64,000 nucleotides of DNA from Gemmatimonadota bacterium (lineage in GTDB: Bacteria > Gemmatimonadota > Gemmatimonadetes > Longimicrobiales > Gaopeijiaceae). The position numbers and the translations under genes are program-made. The notes under the pieces were generated by a model, which made no database searches, was not told the DNA's origin, and saw only the letters and a program-made list of their open reading frames with translations. Shown one piece after another: positions 32,702 to 41,043 of this stretch (position 1 is the stretch's first letter; each line of letters starts with the position of its first letter). The stretch covers positions 111,452 through 175,451 of the forward strand of contig JAPPGZ010000092.1 in the NCBI GenBank assembly GCA_028874905.1. The letters are read 5' to 3'.

Positions 32702-33826
32702 TCAGCCTTGGGCAGGGAGGGTTGGCGGAGCGTCCCAAAGACGCATCGGATAGACCCCCGCGTCCGCGAGTGCCCGCAGGGATTCGGCTACACGGGGGTG
32801 GTCGTCGGGAAACGTGACGCCAAGCCACGTAGCCCGGGTGGGTATCACGGTACAGTGGACATGACCGGCGGCGATCAGGTCGTTTACAGCCTCGGTAAGA
32901 TAGAACTCGCGGTCGAGCCCCGGTCCGGAGGCGAGGAATCGCGAGAAGAGGCGTTCCAGGTGTTCCAGGATTCCGCGACCCGCCGCCAGCGCACGTGAAT
33001 GGCCGTGCGAATCACCTCGTGTGACAGATTCACGGTTGCTTTTGTCCTTATGAGTGCTGCCCACACGCTCACCACTATCTTTGTGACTGAGTTCACAAGC
33101 CATTTTGACAGAATCATCTTGGTTTTTGTCATATCCTCCAGTTTCCGGGAATCCCCAGAGGTTGGTGCATACCAAAGTATCCAGGGGCACGTCAATGGGC
33201 CCGCCGGCCAGGTCGCGACCCATGACCCGGCTCCCGGAGCGGCGGAGCTCGAAGCGCTCGGACAGCCGCTGAAGTGTGCCCGTCTCATCGACTTCGCAGA
33301 TCCCGCGGGATACACCGCCACTGTCGGAAAGGGTTGTGGAAAGCGGGTAGCCGACGGTTATGGCCGGCGTCACGCCGAGAGGCGAGCCGCTCTCCGCTGC
33401 GCATTCCCCTTCGCGCATCGCGTCCGCCAGTGCCTTGAACGCGCCGCGGCCGTAGAAGTCGTCGGCGTTGCAGAGCGCGAAGGAGCCGCTGATGCGCTCC
33501 GCTGCAGTCAGAACGGCGTGGCCCGTGCCCCAGGGACGAGTCCGGCCGGCTGGCGTTACACCGGCACCAGGCGTGAGCCCCTGGTATACGTAGCCGATGT
33601 CGAGTCCGGCGGCGACGGTGGGGGCGAGGTGTGCGTCGAAGTCACGCTGCTTGTCCTCCTGGATGACCAGCACGAAGCGTGTGAACCCCGCGAGAGCGCC
33701 GTCATGGAGGGCGTAATCGAGGAGGGCTTCGCCGCCGGGACCGATCGGCGCGAGTTGCTTGAGACGGCCGAAGCGCGTGGAGCTGCCGGCCGCGAGGATG
33801 ACGAGGGTGAGCGGTGGAGGGGTCAC
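32702..33826 (-). CDS. sugar-phosphate nucleotidyltransferase with AT-rich internal insertion
   Basis: 374 residues. LVILAAGSSTRFGRLKQLAPIG is the nucleotide-binding signature, with FALCNADDFYGRGAF as the metal-binding Asp region and PIDVPLDTLVCTNLWGFPE further on. The family's usual continuation (ILEHLERLFSRFLA) is displaced by about 55 hydrophilic residues (YDKNQDDSVKMACELSHK...) whose DNA is far more AT-rich than the rest of the window. The frame is preserved. It is the first gene of a nucleotidyltransferase-symporter-galactokinase operon. Whether the enzyme is still active is unknown. Confidence 0.85.
   Translation of the reverse strand: MTPPPLTLVILAAGSSTRFGRLKQLAPIGPGGEALLDYALHDGALAGFTRFVLVIQEDKQRDFDAHLAPTVAAGLDIGYVYQGLTPGAGVTPAGRTRPWGTGHAVLTAAERISGSFALCNADDFYGRGAFKALADAMREGECAAESGSPLGVTPAITVGYPLSTTLSDSGGVSRGICEVDETGTLQRLSERFELRRSGSRVMGRDLAGGPIDVPLDTLVCTNLWGFPETGGYDKNQDDSVKMACELSHKDSGERVGSTHKDKSNRESVTRGDSHGHSRALAAGRGILEHLERLFSRFLASGPGLDREFYLTEAVNDLIAAGHVHCTVIPTRATWLGVTFPDDHPRVAESLRALADAGVYPMRLWDAPPTLPAQG
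33022..33130. repeat. AT-rich insertion with a 25-bp imperfect direct repeat
   Basis: Segments 33022-33046 and 33106-33130 are 19/25 identical (both begin TGACAGA and end TTTTGTC) and are 84 bases, 28 codons, apart. TGTGACAGATTCAC (33020) and TGTGACTGAGTTCAC (33082) are also related. The block of roughly 33000-33160 stands out in base composition inside the nucleotidyltransferase gene. Confidence 0.6.
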
Positions 33827-33898
33827 ACAGGAATGCTATGACATCGGCCCGCGTCCCGCGATAGGGTCCCGGGTTGGCACATGCTCCACGAGCAAGGG

Positions 33899-35854
33899 CT
33901 AGTCGCCGGGGTCCGGTCCCAGCCCCACCATTTTCAGGAGCTTCAGCGCGTTCGTCGACGTAGCGATACCGGCGCGCAGCCGATAGTCGAAGGTGAGGCC
34001 GTCCGCTCCGTCGTCCACCGATTCCGTGAAGTGCATCGCCACTGCCCGCGCGACGAGGTCGTCGGCGTCGGCGAGCGACAGATCGTGCGTGGTCACCGCG
34101 CCGATGGCGTCCGTTTCCAGCAGATGACGCAATACCGTGCGGGCCGCGATCCGCCGCTCGGCGCTGTTGGTGCCCCGCAGGATCTCGTCGAGGAGATAGA
34201 GCGTGCGCGGTGTGTCGGTGCCGGACGATGCGGAATCCGGCCGGGGAGAGTCCACTCCGACGCGGGCCGCATCCACGACCTCCTTCAGCCGGTGCAGGCC
34301 CGCCATAAAGAAGGACACGCCGCCGGTGACCGAGTCCTCGACCCGCATGCTCGTCACGACCCGCATTGGCTGCATCCGCAGCGCCCCGGCGCACACCGGT
34401 CCCCCGGCCTGCGCCAGAACGGCGTTCAGTCCGACAGCCCGGAGCAGGGTCGACTTGCCGGACATGTTGGAGCCCGTCACGAGGAGGAACGAGCCCGCGG
34501 GACCGATCTCGACATCGTTGCGCACGCAGACCCCGGGGGCGAGAAGAGGGTGGCCGAGTGAGCGGGCCCGCAGCGTGCCGGCGTCCCGGTCCAGCGCGGG
34601 CACGGTCCAGTCGGGATGGTCGGCCGCGGTGGCTGCGAGGGCCGCCAGGGCCTCGGCCTCGCCGATTGCGTCGAGCCAGTCCCGTACGCGCCGGCCCGAC
34701 CGCGCCTTCCAGCGCTCGAGCGCGGCCAGCACGTGCACGTCCCAGTGCAGCACGATCGCGAGGGGGAGATGGAAGAGAGGCGACCTCCGGACGTCGGCCA
34801 GGTCCAGGAGCCGCCTCAGCCTGGCGATCTCCTCGGGGGCGGCCCGCTGTCCCTCGCCGATGCGCTGTCGGATCCCGGTCATGTAGTTCGACGTGAGGGG
34901 GGCGCGGTGAAGGTGCCCCAGCAGGGGGCCGTACCGCCTCACCCCGGATTCGCCGTCGCCCGCTTCCGCGAAGACCTGGCGGATCGCCTTGCGCCTCAGC
35001 GTCCGGACCAGGACCGAGACGAGCAACGTCCAGGCCAGCGCCGCGGTGGGTACCGCGCCCGCCAGGTAGAGGGCGACGGCGGCGAGGTTCAACGGTGCGA
35101 GCACAAGGGCGGTGAACCGGACCCAGCGGTGGTTCGGCAACCAGGAATCGCCCTCGGCCCAGCCAAGGAAGCGTTCGGTTGGGGCATCCGGGTCGTTCGA
35201 GTGCGATGCCGTGCCGGCGACGGGCGTCGGGGCGTCCCGACCGGGCGTCGAGGCCTCTGCCGCGAGGCGCGCCTCCGCCGCGAGCCGATCCCGAAAGTCC
35301 ATCGCCGCGGCCATCTCGCGGACCGCCTCCTGGCGCAGCGCGATTGTCTCCGGGTCGGCCCGGCCGAGCAGCCACGACTGCAGCGTCTTCCACCCGGGCG
35401 CCGTCCCGCACGTCCCGACCAGCCGCAGCAGCGACGCATCGCCGTACAGATCGAGGTCCGTGGCGTAGTCGTGGCTCCCCGGAGCCGTGAACCGGGGCGC
35501 AGGTGGCAGATCCGCCCAGCGGCGTTCGACCCGGGCGATCCCGGCCCGGTTGAAGTCGGCCATGAACTCGGCGCGCCGCAGGCGGTGCCGCGCGGCCCGT
35601 TGCCGCACGACGAGGACCGCGAACGCGACCGCCGAGCCGGCGAGGGCCGCCCAGGCCGCGGTGTGGTTTCCCGAGGCGAACTGCCACCAGACACCGGCCA
35701 CCGCGGCCACGAACAGGACCAGGCGCCACGTCCCGTATGCGCCGACCGTGGCCGTCCTCGCGGCCACCTCCCCGGCGAAGCGCTCCGCCCGCTCCGCGTA
35801 TACCGCAACGGGGGAAGCGCTTGCGGCGTCTTCGCGGCGACCATCACGTTCCAT
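33899..35854 (-). CDS. membrane-anchored MutS-family ATPase
   Basis: 651 residues from MERDGRRED (35854). Two hydrophobic segments near residues 40-90 (LVLFVAAVAGVWWQFA, AALAGSAVAFAVLVV) and another pair near 230-270 anchor it. The C-terminus is a MutS domain V: Walker A LVTGSNMSGKST, LRMQPMRVVTSMRVEDSVTGGVSFFMAGLHRLKEVV, Walker B LYLLDEILRGTNSAERRIAARTV, VTTHDLSLA. There is no mismatch-recognition domain, so this belongs to the MutS-like membrane ATPases rather than canonical MutS. The biological role of the group is not established. Its start is 2 bases from the divergent serine hydrolase start. Confidence 0.88.
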   Translation of the reverse strand: MERDGRREDAASASPVAVYAERAERFAGEVAARTATVGAYGTWRLVLFVAAVAGVWWQFASGNHTAAWAALAGSAVAFAVLVVRQRAARHRLRRAEFMADFNRAGIARVERRWADLPPAPRFTAPGSHDYATDLDLYGDASLLRLVGTCGTAPGWKTLQSWLLGRADPETIALRQEAVREMAAAMDFRDRLAAEARLAAEASTPGRDAPTPVAGTASHSNDPDAPTERFLGWAEGDSWLPNHRWVRFTALVLAPLNLAAVALYLAGAVPTAALAWTLLVSVLVRTLRRKAIRQVFAEAGDGESGVRRYGPLLGHLHRAPLTSNYMTGIRQRIGEGQRAAPEEIARLRRLLDLADVRRSPLFHLPLAIVLHWDVHVLAALERWKARSGRRVRDWLDAIGEAEALAALAATAADHPDWTVPALDRDAGTLRARSLGHPLLAPGVCVRNDVEIGPAGSFLLVTGSNMSGKSTLLRAVGLNAVLAQAGGPVCAGALRMQPMRVVTSMRVEDSVTGGVSFFMAGLHRLKEVVDAARVGVDSPRPDSASSGTDTPRTLYLLDEILRGTNSAERRIAARTVLRHLLETDAIGAVTTHDLSLADADDLVARAVAMHFTESVDDGADGLTFDYRLRAGIATSTNALKLLKMVGLGPDPGD

Positions 35855-35856
35855 GG

Positions 35857-37431
35857 ATGAAAGTAAGCACTTCCCCGATCCGCGCGTGGCGGCCGGCCTC
35901 GTTCGGAATCGAGGCCGCAACCGCCCGTCCGGCCTCGTTCAGGACCGTTGCCGCGACCGCGCGCGCAACCGTGTTCGCGAGCGCCCTCGCCACGGCCGCG
36001 CTCACCGCCTGCCGCCCGGCTGGCGACGGGGAGATCCCACCGGGCACCGACCCCGCCACGCTCGCCCGCGTCGACGCCGTCTTTGCCGACTACGCCAGCC
36101 CCGACGGGCCCGGGTGCTCGCTGGGCGTGATCCGTGATGGCCGCCTCGTCCACGCCACCGGTTACGGCACCGCCAACCTCGACCACGGCATCCCGAATGG
36201 TCCCGCGACGATTCACCGCGTCGGCTCGGTCTCCAAGCAATTCACGGCCGCCGCGATCGCCCTGCTCAGCATCCGTCGTGACCTCGACCTGGATGCTCCC
36301 GTCCGCGACTACATCTCCGAGTTCCCCGACTACCCCCACCCTCCCACCATCAGACACCTGGTACACCACACGTCCGGAGTGCGCGACTACATCGTGCTCA
36401 TGTCCCTGGCGGGGAACCGGAGCGAGGACTTCTACACCAACCAGGAGGTTCTCGACGCGATCAGCCGGCAGCGCGAGCTCAACTTCACGCCGGGCTCCGA
36501 GTTTCTGTACAGCAATTCCGGCTACTTCCTGCTCGGCGAGATCGTGGCCCGCACCTCGGGCCAAAGCCTGCGGGAGTTTGCCGAGACCGAGTTTTTCGGG
36601 CCGCTGGGGATGACCCGCACGCACTTCCACGACGACCACAACGAGATCGTGCCCGACCGCGCCATCGGCTACGCGCCCACCGCCGACGGCGAGGGTTTCC
36701 GCATCAACGTGACCACCCTCGACATGGTCGGCGACGGGGGAATCTTCACCTCGGTGGAGGAGTGGGCGGCCTGGGACCGCAACCTGACCGACGGCACGGT
36801 CGGCGGGCCCGAGTGGGTGGCGCTCATGCACCAGCGGGGCGTGCTCAACTCGGGCGACACCATTGCCTACGCGTTCGGCATCGCGCACGGCGAGCATCGG
36901 GGGCTGGCGACGGTCGGCCACGGGGGCGCGTGGGTCGGGTACCGCGCGGGCATGTCGCGCTACCCCGAGACCGGCCATTCCTTCGTGGCGCTGTGCAACC
37001 GTTCGCAGATCGACCCGATGGCGCTCATCGCGAGCACCGCAGAGACTTATCTGGCGGACCGCATGGAGCCGCCCGCGGCCGCGGAAACGGAGGCGGAGGG
37101 CGAGGCGCCGGCGGAGACCGGGGAGGAGGGGGACGCTCCGCAGGATCGGCCCGGCCACGACATCCCGGACCGCACGCGCTACGCGGGATCCTTCCACAGT
37201 CCCGAGTTGAATGCCACCTACCGGATTCTGGAGGAGGGCGGCGCAGGGCTCACGCTTCACGCGGGACGGTGGGAGCCCCTCACCCTGCGGGCCGAAGTGG
37301 ACGGGGTGCTTGGGAGCGAACGCGGGCTGACGCTCCGGTTCTCCGAGCTCCGGGGCGGGCGTTTCCAGTCGCTGATGGTGGACGCCGGCCGTGTGCGGAA
37401 CCTGCGGTTCAGCCGGATGGAGGACCGTTGA
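35857..37431 (+). CDS. serine hydrolase, class C beta-lactamase fold
   Basis: 524 residues from ATG 35857. SxxK motif SVSK (124-127), YSN (in FLYSNSGYFLLGEIV) and HGG (VGHGGAWVGYRAG) are complete, as in penicillin-binding protein/D-aminopeptidase-like esterases. A lipobox-like ALTAC at about 48-52 suggests a lipoprotein; a GTG at 35971 (MFASALATAALTAC) is an alternative start that would skip the 36-bp tandem duplication. A C-terminal beta domain (about 430-524) follows an Ala/Glu linker. The stop overlaps the P450 TTG start. Confidence 0.88.
   Translation: MKVSTSPIRAWRPASFGIEAATARPASFRTVAATARATVFASALATAALTACRPAGDGEIPPGTDPATLARVDAVFADYASPDGPGCSLGVIRDGRLVHATGYGTANLDHGIPNGPATIHRVGSVSKQFTAAAIALLSIRRDLDLDAPVRDYISEFPDYPHPPTIRHLVHHTSGVRDYIVLMSLAGNRSEDFYTNQEVLDAISRQRELNFTPGSEFLYSNSGYFLLGEIVARTSGQSLREFAETEFFGPLGMTRTHFHDDHNEIVPDRAIGYAPTADGEGFRINVTTLDMVGDGGIFTSVEEWAAWDRNLTDGTVGGPEWVALMHQRGVLNSGDTIAYAFGIAHGEHRGLATVGHGGAWVGYRAGMSRYPETGHSFVALCNRSQIDPMALIASTAETYLADRMEPPAAAETEAEGEAPAETGEEGDAPQDRPGHDIPDRTRYAGSFHSPELNATYRILEEGGAGLTLHAGRWEPLTLRAEVDGVLGSERGLTLRFSELRGGRFQSLMVDAGRVRNLRFSRMEDR
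35892..35963 (+). repeat. 36-bp imperfect tandem duplication in the signal region
   Basis: Two 36-base units (both begin CGGCCTCGTTC) encode ASFGIEAATARP and ASFRTVAATARA, with a third, weaker TVFASALATAAL echo. The duplication lies between the proposed ATG and the lipobox of the serine hydrolase. Confidence 0.7.
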
Positions 37432-38657
37432 GCACGCAGGCCGTCCTCACCGACGATCTCTTCGCGCCCGAGGTGATTGCCGACCCGTACACCTATTTCG
37501 GCGCGCTCCGGGAGATTGAGCCGGTGCACCGGAACGACCGCTTCGGCCTCTGGCTGGTGACCGGATACGAGGAACTGGTGTGGATCCTGCGCCACCACGA
37601 ACTCTTTTCGTCGGCGGTGATCAGACATGTCGAGGCGCCGCCGTATCCGCCGGTCGACGCGGCCGACCTGCCCCTCTTCGACGAGATCCGCGATTTCCGC
37701 GCGAACCAGCTGGTGGAGCAGGACCGGCCGGAGCACCTGCATCAGCGCGGTGTCGTCCACGGATACTTCACGCCCAAGGCGATGGAGCGGTGGCGCCCGT
37801 TCGTGCGCTCTGCGGTCGCCGAGCTCCTCGATGGCGTGCACGCGAAGGGGTCGATGGACGTGCTCACGGAGCTCGCCGCGCCGCTTCCGGTTCGCATCAT
37901 CGCGGAGATGATGGGGGTTCCCTACGAGGACCGCGACCGCCTTCGGGCGATGGCCGACGGAATCCTGTACATCAATCGCGGCGAGCCTTATCGTCTCCGC
38001 CCGCTCGCCCGCGCCGTGAGGGGAATCGTTGACTATGCGTCGCCGCTGGTGCGGGAACGGATCGTGGACCCGGGGACGGATTTCATTTCAGTGCTCGCAG
38101 AGGGTGAGAACCGGGGCGTATTCGACAGGCGGCAAGTGCTGGTGAACACGGGTCTCCTGCTCTTCGCGGGCCACGAGACGACGATGAACCTGATCTGCAA
38201 CGGGCTGTTGGCCTTCATCCGCAATCCCGAGCAGTGGGAGCGGCTACGGGCCGACCCGAAGGGAATGGCGCGTTTGGCCACCGAGGAATGCCTGCGCTAC
38301 GACCCGCCGGTCAAGTCGACTCAGCGGATCGCCGCCGAAGACGTCGAGATCGCCGGGCGGACCATCCGGAAGGGCGAGTCGCTACGCTGGATCATGGCGG
38401 CGGCGAACCGCGATCCCGCGGTCTTCAGCGATCCGGACACTTTCGATATCGGGCGGCAGCCGAACCCGCATCTGTCGTTCGGGTCGGGAATCCACTACTG
38501 CCTCGGCGCCACGCTGGCGCGGGTCGAGGGACAGGAGGTGTTCCGCGGCCTCGCGGAGCGATTCTCCCGCTTCGAACTGGCCACGGACCGGATCGAGTAC
38601 CAGCCCAGCCTGCAGTTCCGGTCGGTCAAGTCGCTGCCCGTGAGGTGGCCGGCATGA
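37428..38657 (+). CDS. cytochrome P450
   Basis: 409 residues from TTG 37428, chosen because GGAGG lies 4 bases upstream and TTGA overlaps the previous stop. Complete P450 motifs: I-helix AGHETT (247-252), ExxR ECLR (287-290), heme-binding FGSGIHYCLG with Cys358. Soluble bacterial class I type, without a membrane anchor. It is coupled by ATGA to a small ferredoxin that probably delivers electrons; no ferredoxin reductase is encoded in the window. Substrate unknown. Confidence 0.95.
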   Translation: MSTQAVLTDDLFAPEVIADPYTYFGALREIEPVHRNDRFGLWLVTGYEELVWILRHHELFSSAVIRHVEAPPYPPVDAADLPLFDEIRDFRANQLVEQDRPEHLHQRGVVHGYFTPKAMERWRPFVRSAVAELLDGVHAKGSMDVLTELAAPLPVRIIAEMMGVPYEDRDRLRAMADGILYINRGEPYRLRPLARAVRGIVDYASPLVRERIVDPGTDFISVLAEGENRGVFDRRQVLVNTGLLLFAGHETTMNLICNGLLAFIRNPEQWERLRADPKGMARLATEECLRYDPPVKSTQRIAAEDVEIAGRTIRKGESLRWIMAAANRDPAVFSDPDTFDIGRQPNPHLSFGSGIHYCLGATLARVEGQEVFRGLAERFSRFELATDRIEYQPSLQFRSVKSLPVRWPA

Positions 38658-38899
38658 CGAAGCCACCACGGCGCGTACCGGCAGCGCTGGACATCTACGT
38701 CGACCATGACCGCTGCGTTGGCAATGCCATGTGTCTGACGCTGGCGCCGGGTGTGTTCGCTCACAACGCGCGGCGCCAGAGCGAGGTCGTGGACCCTGAA
38801 GGCGACGCGATCGCGGACATTATCGTGGCGGCGGAAAACTGCCCGACTGCGGCCATCCTGCTGAGCGACGCGGCGACGGGCGAGCCGTACGAGGTGTAG
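38654..38899 (+). CDS. 3Fe-4S-type ferredoxin, P450 partner
   Basis: 81 residues. DHDRCVGNAMCLTLAPGVF has CX5C instead of CX2CX2C, and ENCPTAAI gives the third cysteine with Pro, the layout of [3Fe-4S] ferredoxins that serve actinobacterial-type P450s. The start overlaps the P450 stop (ATGA), which supports a dedicated redox pair. Confidence 0.93.
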   Translation: MTKPPRRVPAALDIYVDHDRCVGNAMCLTLAPGVFAHNARRQSEVVDPEGDAIADIIVAAENCPTAAILLSDAATGEPYEV

Positions 38900-38931
38900 C
38901 AGCGCATGGACAGGATTCCCCCGGCAGACTG

Positions 38932-39735
38932 ATGGCAGCCATGACGGTTCTGGACTTCGCGCGCCGCAAGAAGGCGGGAGAGCCGATCGTCATGATCACC
39001 GCGTACGATGCATTGTTCGCCTCGATGGTGGACGCGGCCGGGGTCGATGCCATCCTGGTGGGCGATTCGCTCGTGTCGGTGCTCTGCGGCGAAGAGACGA
39101 CCCTGTCGGCGACCGTCGACCAGATGATCTACCACGGCCGCATCGTCCGCCGGGGTGCGTCGCGAGCGCTGGTTGTGGTCGACATGCCCTATCTCAGCTA
39201 CCAGGTGTCGCCCGTGGACGCGGTCCGGAACGGGGGACGCATCCTGAAGGAGACGGGCGCCGGCGCGGTGAAAGTGGAGGGTGGGGCCGAGATCGCCCCC
39301 GCGGTGGAAGCGCTCGTGAACGCCGGGGTTCCGGTGATGGGACACCTCGGCTTTACGCCCCAGTCGGTGCACGCGCTGGGCGGACCCCGGGTCCAGGGAC
39401 GGGGCGAAGGCGCGCTCGAGAAGCTGTTGCGCGACGCCAGGGCACTCGAGAACGCGGGCGTCTTCGCGATCGTCCTGGAACTCATGCCGGCGTTGATCGC
39501 GCAACGGCTGACGGCCGGTCTCGCGGCACCCACGATCGGCATCGGGGCCGGTCCGCGCTGCGACGGACAGGTGCTCGTGCTGCACGACATGCTCGGTCTG
39601 AACGAGGGGTTCGCCCCCCGCTTCCTGAAGCGCTACGCCGAGTTGGGCGCGGAGGTGGAGGGCGCGGTCAAGCGCTACGCGGAAGAGGTGCGCACGGGCA
39701 GGTTTCCCGGGCCCGAACACGTATACAAGGTGTGA
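38932..39735 (+). CDS. panB: 3-methyl-2-oxobutanoate hydroxymethyltransferase
   Basis: 267 residues, the normal PanB length. MITAYDALFASMVDAAGVDAILVGDSL, the substrate loop GAVKVEGG, PVMGHLGFTPQSVHALGG and GIGAGPRCDGQVLVLHDMLGL are all conserved. It converts 2-oxoisovalerate and methylene-tetrahydrofolate to ketopantoate, the first committed step of pantothenate and CoA synthesis. No panC or panD is nearby. It converges with leucine/valine dehydrogenase, which interconverts valine and the same 2-oxoisovalerate. Confidence 0.95.
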   Translation: MAAMTVLDFARRKKAGEPIVMITAYDALFASMVDAAGVDAILVGDSLVSVLCGEETTLSATVDQMIYHGRIVRRGASRALVVVDMPYLSYQVSPVDAVRNGGRILKETGAGAVKVEGGAEIAPAVEALVNAGVPVMGHLGFTPQSVHALGGPRVQGRGEGALEKLLRDARALENAGVFAIVLELMPALIAQRLTAGLAAPTIGIGAGPRCDGQVLVLHDMLGLNEGFAPRFLKRYAELGAEVEGAVKRYAEEVRTGRFPGPEHVYKV

Positions 39736-39787
39736 CGCCCGGTCGCCCAGGCCCGGTCCCCCGCGCCCGGCCGCGCCTCCCTGGTCC

Positions 39788-40837
39788 CTACTTCCTCGTT
39801 GCGATACGCTCTTCGGCCATCCAGTCGGCGGCCGCCGCCGTGCTCGTCCCCAACTCCTCGGCCAGCTTGATCACCTGGAGCGTCTGGTCGTAGATCTGCG
39901 TCACCTTGGAGTAGATCGTGAAATCCTCGGTGGGCCGCTCGAAGACTTCCTCCTGACAACGGATCAGGCCGCCGGAGTTGACGAGGTAGTCGGGCCCGTA
40001 GGTGATTCCGCGCGTCGTGAGCGCGTCCGCGTGACGAGCTTCGGCCAGCACGTTGTTGGCGCCCCCCGCCACCGCCGGACAGCGAAGGCGGGGCACCGTG
40101 TCATCGTTGATCACGCCACCGATCGAGTTGGGTGAGAACACGTCGCACTCCACGTCGTAGATGTCGTTCGTGGACACGACTTCGGCCCCCATTTCACTTG
40201 CGGCCCTGACCACCACCGGTTCGTAGATGTCGGCAACGGTGAGCTTCGCACCGGCCTCGTGGCAGAAGCGCGCCACGGAGAAGCCGACGTTGCCCAGCCC
40301 CTGGATCGCGATGTGACGCCCGGCGAGCGAGTCGTTGCCCGTTGTGGCCTTCAACACCGCCCTGATTCCGCAACTGACACCGTACGCGGTCGTGCGCGAG
40401 GGGTCGCCCGCGCCTCCCGCGGACTCGTTCACGCACGCCACGTGTTTCGTTGCGCCGCGAATGACGGCCATATCATGCGAGTTGGTTCCAATGTCCTGGC
40501 CGGCGATGTACTCCCCGCCCATCGTCTCGATGAAACGGCCCAGTGCACGCAGCAACGCGGGGTTCTTCGAGGTGCGTGCATCCCCGATCACCACCGACTT
40601 CCCGCCGCCCAGGTCGACGCCGCTGATGGCCGCCTTGTAGGTCATGCCGCGCGACAGGCGCAGCACGTCGTGCAGTGCTTCTTCTTCCGTGCGGTAGGGC
40701 AGCATCCGCACGCCGCCGAGCGCGGGGCCCAGGGTCGTGTCGTGAATCGCGATGATCGCCCGCAGTCCCGACTCGTTGTCGTTGCAGAAAACCACCTTCT
40801 CGTAATCGTATTCGGAAAGACGCTCGAACACATGCAT
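39788..40837 (-). CDS. leucine (branched-chain amino acid) dehydrogenase
   Basis: 349 residues from ATG 40837 (MHVFERLSEYDYEKVVFC), matching the usual family start; the GTG farther upstream on the track would add an unlikely leader. Catalytic region GMTYKAAISGVDLGGGKSVV carries Lys68 and Lys80, equivalent to the family's substrate and catalytic lysines. Rossmann motif IQGLGNVGFSVA follows. NAD-dependent oxidative deamination of leucine, valine or isoleucine to 2-oxo acids in the cytoplasm. Confidence 0.93.
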   Translation of the reverse strand: MHVFERLSEYDYEKVVFCNDNESGLRAIIAIHDTTLGPALGGVRMLPYRTEEEALHDVLRLSRGMTYKAAISGVDLGGGKSVVIGDARTSKNPALLRALGRFIETMGGEYIAGQDIGTNSHDMAVIRGATKHVACVNESAGGAGDPSRTTAYGVSCGIRAVLKATTGNDSLAGRHIAIQGLGNVGFSVARFCHEAGAKLTVADIYEPVVVRAASEMGAEVVSTNDIYDVECDVFSPNSIGGVINDDTVPRLRCPAVAGGANNVLAEARHADALTTRGITYGPDYLVNSGGLIRCQEEVFERPTEDFTIYSKVTQIYDQTLQVIKLAEELGTSTAAAADWMAEERIATRK

Positions 40838-40973
40838 CGGACGGGTGAGCTCCAGTTCTTCAGATCGGTCTTGGAGGAACCTCGCCGCACCGGTCCCTTG
40901 CCGGGCGGCGACACCTCGGGATGGAAAACAGCCCACTAAAATAAGCCCATCGGAGCCTTCGTGCCGTCCCCTG

Positions 40974-41043
40974 GGAGTCCGTGGATAAAGCCGCCCGGAT
41001 GCATCGCCGTTCGAATGCCGGGGGGATTTTGTCCACGGGCTCC
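40974..41043. terminator. 12-bp inverted repeat downstream of the TPR lipoprotein gene
   Basis: GGAGTCCGTGGA (40974-40985) and TCCACGGGCTCC (41032-41043) pair over 12 positions with one G-T wobble, separated by 46 bases, directly after the minus-strand stop. The 205-base gap has no gene. An AT-rich CCACTAAAATAAG at 40934 could hold the leucine dehydrogenase promoter. Confidence 0.45.
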
